Part shown: piece after piece, positions 59,957 through 64,000 of the stretch | Layout: every line of letters starts with the position of its first letter | Numbering within the stretch: the first letter of the stretch is position 1 | Assembly: GCA_963675365.2 (NCBI GenBank) | Contig: CAXXVA010000003.1 | Coordinates: forward strand, 1,240,001-1,304,000 | Source: CAXXOK01 sp963675365 | GTDB taxonomy: Bacteria; Bacillota; Clostridia; Christensenellales; Aristaeellaceae | Direction: 5' to 3' | Length of the DNA: 64,000 nt | Position numbers and translations under genes: made by a program | The notes under the pieces: model-generated | Told to the model about the DNA's origin: nothing | The model's input: the letters and a program-made list of their open reading frames with translations, nothing else | The model's database searches: none

Positions 59957-60896
59957 GGCTGGCCTCTTTCATAATTTTATCTTTGAGCGTACGCAGTGGT
60001 GCCTGCGCTACAAATTCATCCCAGGTAATGCCGCATTCTCCAAGGTCCCGCGGGTCGGCGACTCCCTTTTTACCGTCGTTATGATAATCGGAACCGCCCG
60101 ATATCACATCCAGTCGCCCGCCATAGTCGCGGCGGACTCGCTCCTCGATTGCCTGATTGGACAGCTTGCCGTCATAACTGGTTTTGCTGTAAGGATAGCA
60201 AGCTTCAATTCCATCCAGACCGGCGTCAATCAACCGTTCGATATACTGCGTCCGGAAAGCATCCGCATCGCCTTCTTTGGGCACGATCAGATATGGGTGC
60301 GCTAAAACGGCAATACCGCCGCTTGCGTGAATCCCCCTGATAATCGCAGCAGGATCCGGCTTGTTTCGCTTGACTTCGAAAGCGGGCGTATTCTTTACCA
60401 GTAACTTCGCCTCGTTCCATGATTTTGCATACCCTTTGGCAGCCATCGCTTCGAAAATCATTTTACGCTGTACGCCGTCTTCTTTCCTCTGCCCGCTGAG
60501 TAGAATATCACGACTCCAATCAATCGGCAAACCGTTGTCAGTCAGGCGTTTGCATAGTTCTTTGTATCCGTCGATCTTGCTGGTAATACTATCCTGGTAT
60601 TCTTTTCCAAAAAACGGATTTTCCAAATCGCAGCCCAGGGCCACAATGTGAACATCCTCAATATCGGTATCGCAGGAAAACTCAATGCTTCGAAAAACAA
60701 CGACGTTTTTTTCAAGCCCATATGCTTCAATCCCGATCTCCCTGCCGCCGGCAACCATCGTCTTCGCACACGGAATATCATGATCCGTGATGGCGAGTAC
60801 TTTCAGGCCGCGTTGCGCGGCATGGTCGATCAGTTCCTGATACGTATCATTGCCGTCGGAATGGCAAGAGTGGGAGTGAAGATCACATTCATACAT
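59937..60896 (-). CDS. PHP-domain phosphoesterase
   Basis: Metal-dependent phosphoesterase of the PHP family, 319 residues. Motif I DLHSHSCHSDG with its His pair, motif II AITDHDIP, further His/Asp in AVLAHPYLI, and ISGGSDYHNDGK near the C-terminus give a full trinuclear metal site. It could remove phosphate from a sugar phosphate; cyclic-phosphate cleavage in phosphonate use is another known PHP role. The start at 60896 is chosen for AAGGGGG and because MYECDLHSHS opens the domain. It follows the class II aldolase by 13 bases. Confidence 0.88.
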   Translation of the reverse strand: MYECDLHSHSCHSDGNDTYQELIDHAAQRGLKVLAITDHDIPCAKTMVAGGREIGIEAYGLEKNVVVFRSIEFSCDTDIEDVHIVALGCDLENPFFGKEYQDSITSKIDGYKELCKRLTDNGLPIDWSRDILLSGQRKEDGVQRKMIFEAMAAKGYAKSWNEAKLLVKNTPAFEVKRNKPDPAAIIRGIHASGGIAVLAHPYLIVPKEGDADAFRTQYIERLIDAGLDGIEACYPYSKTSYDGKLSNQAIEERVRRDYGGRLDVISGGSDYHNDGKKGVADPRDLGECGITWDEFVAQAPLRTLKDKIMKEASHENHEC

Positions 60897-60909
60897 TTCA
60901 AGGCCCCCT

Positions 60910-61764
60910 TCAGGCTTGATTGCATGCGGAGAAAAGTTCGAAAATCTCGCGGCACATCGCCGCGATGGTCTGTTCGGCATTAGCGTCCAAACTCAGTGGA
61001 TTGGTGTTTTCGGGATTATCGATTACAAAGGAACGCATTCCCGAACAATATGCGATTTTAAGCGCTGTGGAGATATTGATTTTTGCCGCGCCAAGCGATA
61101 TGAATTTGCGAAATACTTCATCGGACAAACCCGTCCCGCCATGCACGACGAGCGGCGTCTCCACCTTCTCCTGAATCTCCTGAAACCGCTGAAAATCCAG
61201 TTTCGGTTCTGATTTATACTGTCCGTGCGCGGTACCTACCGCCGGTGCGAACGCATCCACGCCCGTCTGCTGGACAAACAGCACAGAGCCTTCCACAGAA
61301 GCCAAAAATGCGTCTTGATTGCTGACAACAATATTGTCCTCAGCCCCGGCAATTGCGCCAAGTTCGCCCTCCACCGTCACATCGAAAGGATGGGCGTATT
61401 CCACAATGCTTCGCGTAATGCGGATGTTTTCTTCAATCGGCTGCATGGATGCGTCGATCATCACGGAAGTCCAGCCAAGGTCGATGCAGTGCTTCGCCAG
61501 CGCAATATCCGTGCAATGGTCCAGATGAACTGCCACGGGCGTCGGCGCCCTGTGGGCGATTTCCTTTAAAAATCCGATCAATGCGGCCGGTCCGATATGC
61601 TTGACCGTGCTGACCGACGTCTGTAAAATAACAGGCGCTTTCAGCGAAATCGCAGTATTCACAACAGCACGGGCGGAAAGCTCATTTACGATATTAAAAG
61701 CGGGCACAGCATAGTGGTTCCTCTTCGCTGCGTGCAGCATCCCGTACATATTGACATACGCCAT
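60910..61764 (-). CDS. Class II (zinc) aldolase, GatY/KbaY/FbaA family
   Basis: Zinc-dependent aldolase of 284 residues that splits ketose bisphosphates into dihydroxyacetone phosphate and an aldehyde. Motifs: AVPAFNIVNELSARAVV, the zinc and base region VAVHLDHCTD, FAPAVGTAHGQYK, and the DHAP phosphate site VHGGTGLSDE with AKINISTALK. Length and motifs resemble tagatose-bisphosphate aldolases (GatY/KbaY) as much as fructose-bisphosphate aldolase. It is the first gene of the operon controlled by the HutC-type repressor, with AAGGAG eight bases before the ATG. Confidence 0.9.
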   Translation of the reverse strand: MAYVNMYGMLHAAKRNHYAVPAFNIVNELSARAVVNTAISLKAPVILQTSVSTVKHIGPAALIGFLKEIAHRAPTPVAVHLDHCTDIALAKHCIDLGWTSVMIDASMQPIEENIRITRSIVEYAHPFDVTVEGELGAIAGAEDNIVVSNQDAFLASVEGSVLFVQQTGVDAFAPAVGTAHGQYKSEPKLDFQRFQEIQEKVETPLVVHGGTGLSDEVFRKFISLGAAKINISTALKIAYCSGMRSFVIDNPENTNPLSLDANAEQTIAAMCREIFELFSACNQA

Positions 61765-61804
61765 GATCTGTTCTCCTTCGTGTGGAAATCAAAATCACCA
61801 TTAT

Positions 61805-61818
61805 CCTGTCTATACAAG
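61805..61818 (-). promoter_or_regulatory. HutC-type operator candidate
   Basis: Imperfect dyad CCTGTCTATACAAG just downstream of the -10 box of the operon promoter. It resembles the TTGT-TA-ACAA core used by GntR/HutC repressors, and the divergent gene encodes such a regulator. Confidence 0.55.
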
Positions 61819-61828
61819 TACTGATATG

Positions 61829-61857
61829 ATTATACATGCTATCCCTTTTGCTGTCAA
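61829..61857 (-). promoter_or_regulatory. Consensus promoter of the aldolase/dehydratase operon
   Basis: On the minus strand TTGACA (61852-61857) and TATAAT (61829-61834), spacing 17, about 65 bases before the aldolase ATG. Confidence 0.88.
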
Positions 61858-61903
61858 CATCTTTTTGAAACTCCCTGAAACCGCTGATTTCAAGCCTTTT
61901 TCA

Positions 61904-61932
61904 TTGACAAAACTACCGTTTCAAAATAGAAT
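61904..61932 (+). promoter_or_regulatory. Promoter of the GntR/HutC-family gene
   Basis: TTGACA (61904-61909) and TAGAAT (61927-61932), spacing 17, about 45 bases before the start codon. Confidence 0.75.
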
Positions 61933-61976
61933 ATGAATGGTAAATGTGCCGATAAACGAGAATTGAGGTGGATCCA

Positions 61977-62711
61977 TTGGCATTGGACCGGCAGGATGCA
62001 AAGCCATTGCACAAACAGCTTGAGGAGATTATTCTGCAAAAATTGGATACCGAGGAATGGGCTGCCAATACCATGATCCCATCCGAAAACGAGCTGAGTA
62101 AGCAATACGGCGTCAGCCGGATGACAATTCGTGCCGCATTGAACCGCATAGCCTCAATGGGACGCCTGTACAGCGTTCCCGGCAAGGGAACGTTTGTCAG
62201 TACCGCTAAAATCGAAAGCCTGCCGCTGACCCAGCACGGCATCCGTGAGCAGCTGGAACAAATGGGCTACCAGACCATTACGAAGGTTATCGGGTTGGAC
62301 CGCATGGAAGCCAACGCGAAAGTCAGCAAGCATCTTAACTTGCAGCCGAACCAGGAAGTCTACGAAATCAAACGCCTACGCATCGTAAAAAATATACCGT
62401 TCAGCATTCATACCTCCTACGTTTCCGTTCAGGATTGCCCAAACATCGACCTGAAAAATCTGGAAGAAATGCAGCTGTGCGATATCATCGAGAGTATTTT
62501 CGGTTACCCGATCCTCCGACGAGTAGAAACCCTTGAGTCCGTTGCGGCGCAGCCCGCGGAGGCCGTTTTGCTCGGACTTGAAAAAGGGCATCCCCTGCTG
62601 ATGCTGGAAAACGACGTCTATACGCGCGACAATAAACCGATTGAATACAACAAAGTGTTATTCCGCGGCGACCGTATTAAATTGAGAATCGAATATAACA
62701 AGGATTATTAA
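61977..62711 (+). CDS. GntR-family (HutC subfamily) transcriptional regulator
   Basis: Repressor of 244 residues. An N-terminal winged helix (PLHKQLEEIILQKL, NELSKQYGVSRMTIRAALNR, VPGKGTFV) is followed by a UTRA effector domain (YEIKRLRIVKNIPFSIHTSY, ESVAAQPAEAVLLGL, ENDVYTRDNKPIEYNKVLF). I start at the TTG at 61977 because GAGGTGG lies five to six bases ahead. The in-frame GTG at 61968 falls inside that ribosome binding site. It is divergent from the aldolase / PHP / dehydratase / importer operon and has a terminator of its own. The effector is probably a sugar acid or its phosphate. Confidence 0.9.
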   Translation: MALDRQDAKPLHKQLEEIILQKLDTEEWAANTMIPSENELSKQYGVSRMTIRAALNRIASMGRLYSVPGKGTFVSTAKIESLPLTQHGIREQLEQMGYQTITKVIGLDRMEANAKVSKHLNLQPNQEVYEIKRLRIVKNIPFSIHTSYVSVQDCPNIDLKNLEEMQLCDIIESIFGYPILRRVETLESVAAQPAEAVLLGLEKGHPLLMLENDVYTRDNKPIEYNKVLFRGDRIKLRIEYNKDY

Positions 62712-62734
62712 TCAAGGACAGTGCTCATATGCCG

Positions 62735-62769
62735 AGAAAAGCCCTGCCGCCGCACGGCAGGGCTTTTCT
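62735..62769 (+). terminator. Strong bidirectional terminator
   Basis: Fifteen-base paired arms from AGAAAAGCCCTGCCG to its complement around CCGCA, with T-rich tails in both directions. It serves the HutC gene and possibly the minus-strand gene from the right. Confidence 0.9.
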
Positions 62770-62797
62770 TATATCAGCAGGCACATGAAAATCCGTG

Positions 62798-62935
62798 CTA
62801 GTCTGCAGCGTACGTGATATACTTCGATACCGCAATCTGGCTTTCTGTCCAGTCCGGACGGGCATCACCCCAAAATTCCGCAACATACATCCGAACGCCT
62901 ATGGCATACGAAGCTGATATGCCCCAACAGATCAT
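62798..62935 (-). CDS. Possible 45-residue small ORF or gene remnant
   Basis: A short frame from ATG 62935 to TAG 62798, eight bases after the stop of the isomerase-like gene. The C-terminal half (MYVAEFWGDARPDWTESQ then IAVSKYITYAAD) looks like coding sequence rather than noise, with tryptophans and acidic/basic balance. There is no ribosome binding site, so it may be the decayed 3' end of a lost gene. I do not recognise a family. Confidence 0.3.
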   Translation of the reverse strand: MICWGISASYAIGVRMYVAEFWGDARPDWTESQIAVSKYITYAAD

Positions 62936-62943
62936 ACACAGCG

Positions 62944-64000
62944 TTACTGCGCAGCCTCGGTCGTTTTGGGCATATTCGGATGATTGGGCCCAAAATGCTT
63001 GAGCATGACCAGCGGCTCAAGTTTGCTGGTGTTCGTAATCGTTACGCCATTACAAGCCGCTTCATGCGTAACAAAGAATTCGTCGTTAGACGGTTGTCCA
63101 TAGCGCATGAGCGTCGGCGTTTCGCAATCATGCCCCTGAAAGGTTCCATGACCCTGGATCAAGATAACGCCATGCGCCGCATGATCCTGAATGGTAACCG
63201 TCTGTCCGGGCATCACCGTAAGCTCCTTCGCCGCGACGTACTCATTGGCGTATACAATCCACTTCTCAACGCATCCGTCCGGAGCGTCCTCAATCACGAT
63301 AGGCGGGCGGAAGTAGTGCTTGCGGTAATCGGGATCCACGTTCTTTTCCCAATCGAGCAGCGAGAAGAGGAAATCGATATCGTTCTTTTTATCCTCGGGG
63401 CAGTTCTCATTGAGGAATTCCTTGGAATACACCTCGCCGGACGCAACGTTTTCAAAAACGGAGTTGACATCGCTATTCCATTGCGGTTCATAGGTCAGGT
63501 AAGAACCGGGCGCATGCAAAACGCCCATTGGCGTATACCAACCCGTTCCCAATTCGATGCGGAACGCGCGGGAAAGTTCGGTAATCCGGGTATCACATAC
63601 TTCATAATCCCGCAGCTTCTCCTTCACCTGCTCAGGCGTAACCTCCGGCGAAAACCCGAAGTACGTCGCGGGAAACGTACCGGGATGGTTGTTAAGCTGA
63701 TATGGAAAGTAATAACACTCGGGTTTCCCAAGGCGGTCTACCAGCGCGGCTTTTTCAAACGACAAATGGATATGGTGGAACAGCGGTACATTGTAATCAA
63801 AAAACTTCGCATACATCGGCCACGTTCCGTATTTCTCCAGGAAATCCTGTCCGATGGCACGTTCGCCCAGTTCCTCGATCACGTCTTTGAGTAAAATTCT
63901 GTCCGCCGGATCGTCTGTAGGTGCAATATAGCTTAACCCCTCGTCCGGTGCGGTAAGCGGCCCGTTATTTGCGGGCGTAACGGAAGAAAACCATCGTTCC
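62944..64000 (-). CDS. Class I phosphomannose-isomerase-like cupin protein, 5' end beyond window
   Basis: The frame stays open to the right edge, giving 351 visible residues with the N-terminus missing. The nearest candidate start inside, a GTG at 63882, has no ribosome binding site and would cut off in-frame sequence that reads naturally (SSVTPANNGPLTAPDEG). Cupin features resemble class I mannose-6-phosphate isomerase: a metal His cluster in PLFHHIHL, NNHPGTFPATYFGF in place of the DNHKPE motif, and a helical insert followed by LGTGWYTPMGVLHAPGSYL. A second cupin half (VMPGQTVTIQDHAAHGVIL) follows. It could isomerise a sugar or sugar phosphate; no partner gene is visible on this side. Confidence 0.75.
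   Translation of the reverse strand, partial: ERWFSSVTPANNGPLTAPDEGLSYIAPTDDPADRILLKDVIEELGERAIGQDFLEKYGTWPMYAKFFDYNVPLFHHIHLSFEKAALVDRLGKPECYYFPYQLNNHPGTFPATYFGFSPEVTPEQVKEKLRDYEVCDTRITELSRAFRIELGTGWYTPMGVLHAPGSYLTYEPQWNSDVNSVFENVASGEVYSKEFLNENCPEDKKNDIDFLFSLLDWEKNVDPDYRKHYFRPPIVIEDAPDGCVEKWIVYANEYVAAKELTVMPGQTVTIQDHAAHGVILIQGHGTFQGHDCETPTLMRYGQPSNDEFFVTHEAACNGVTITNTSKLEPLVMLKHFGPNHPNMPKTTEAAQ

Overview
The window reads as a chromosomal carbohydrate- and sugar-acid-utilisation region of a moderately GC-rich member of the Bacillota. A Clostridia relative of the Christensenellales type is my best guess, made from gene style and not from any marker gene. The reasons are strong GGAGG-type ribosome binding sites, several TTG and GTG starts, many CUT1-type sugar ABC importers without their own ATPase, and LacI, RpiR, GntR/HutC and YesN/AraC regulators. 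I see no rRNA, tRNA, CRISPR, phage or insertion sequence.

Layout from left to right. (1) 1-4208 (minus): a CUT1 importer (binding protein, two permeases) followed by a truncated YesN-type response regulator. (2) 4486-7419 (minus): an RpiR/SIS regulator and a two-gene unit with a tagatose/psicose-3-epimerase-type and a rhamnose-isomerase-type TIM barrel. (3) 7665-18222: a disaccharide-phosphorolysis locus. One strand carries binding protein, two permeases, a GH65 phosphorylase and a GH28-like exported beta-helix protein. The other carries a LacI regulator and a second GH65 phosphorylase. Four copies of one operator tie the two arms together. (4) 18318-27455 (minus): a glycerate/organic-acid locus with glycerate kinase, a 2-hydroxyacid dehydrogenase, a TRAP transporter, an M24-fold protein with substituted metal ligands, a zinc alcohol dehydrogenase and a YesN-like regulator whose receiver lacks the phosphoacceptor Asp. 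(5) 27957-36619 (minus): a six-gene operon of importer, GH78 rhamnosidase, MGH1/GH63-like and DUF5060/DUF4038 glycosidases. (6) 37055-44472: split transketolase, fucose-isomerase-like enzyme and LacI regulator, divergent from an FGGY kinase and an AraM-type dehydrogenase. (7) 44519-50968: GH127 beta-L-arabinofuranosidase, divergent from a four-gene unit of DUF1537 kinase, Asp/Glu-racemase-fold protein, BKACE/DUF849 enzyme and GH43. (8) 51039-52022: a PfkB sugar kinase. (9) 52507-61764 (minus): a galactonate-dehydratase-type operon with class II aldolase, PHP protein, importer, FGGY kinase, DapA-type aldolase and YdcF protein, apparently controlled by the divergent HutC-type regulator at 61977. 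(10) A phosphomannose-isomerase-like gene runs off the right edge.

Together the genes suggest an organism living on plant cell-wall side chains. Rhamnose, arabinofuranose and possibly apiose-containing oligosaccharides are imported, trimmed inside the cell by phosphorylases and glycosidases, and the rarer sugars and sugar acids enter short dedicated pathways. Two features recur. Each of the five solute-binding-protein genes is followed within about 50 bases by a strong stem-loop, and none of the five binding proteins has a lipobox cysteine. The most novel-looking block is the DUF1537 kinase / racemase-fold / BKACE unit at 46619-49554.
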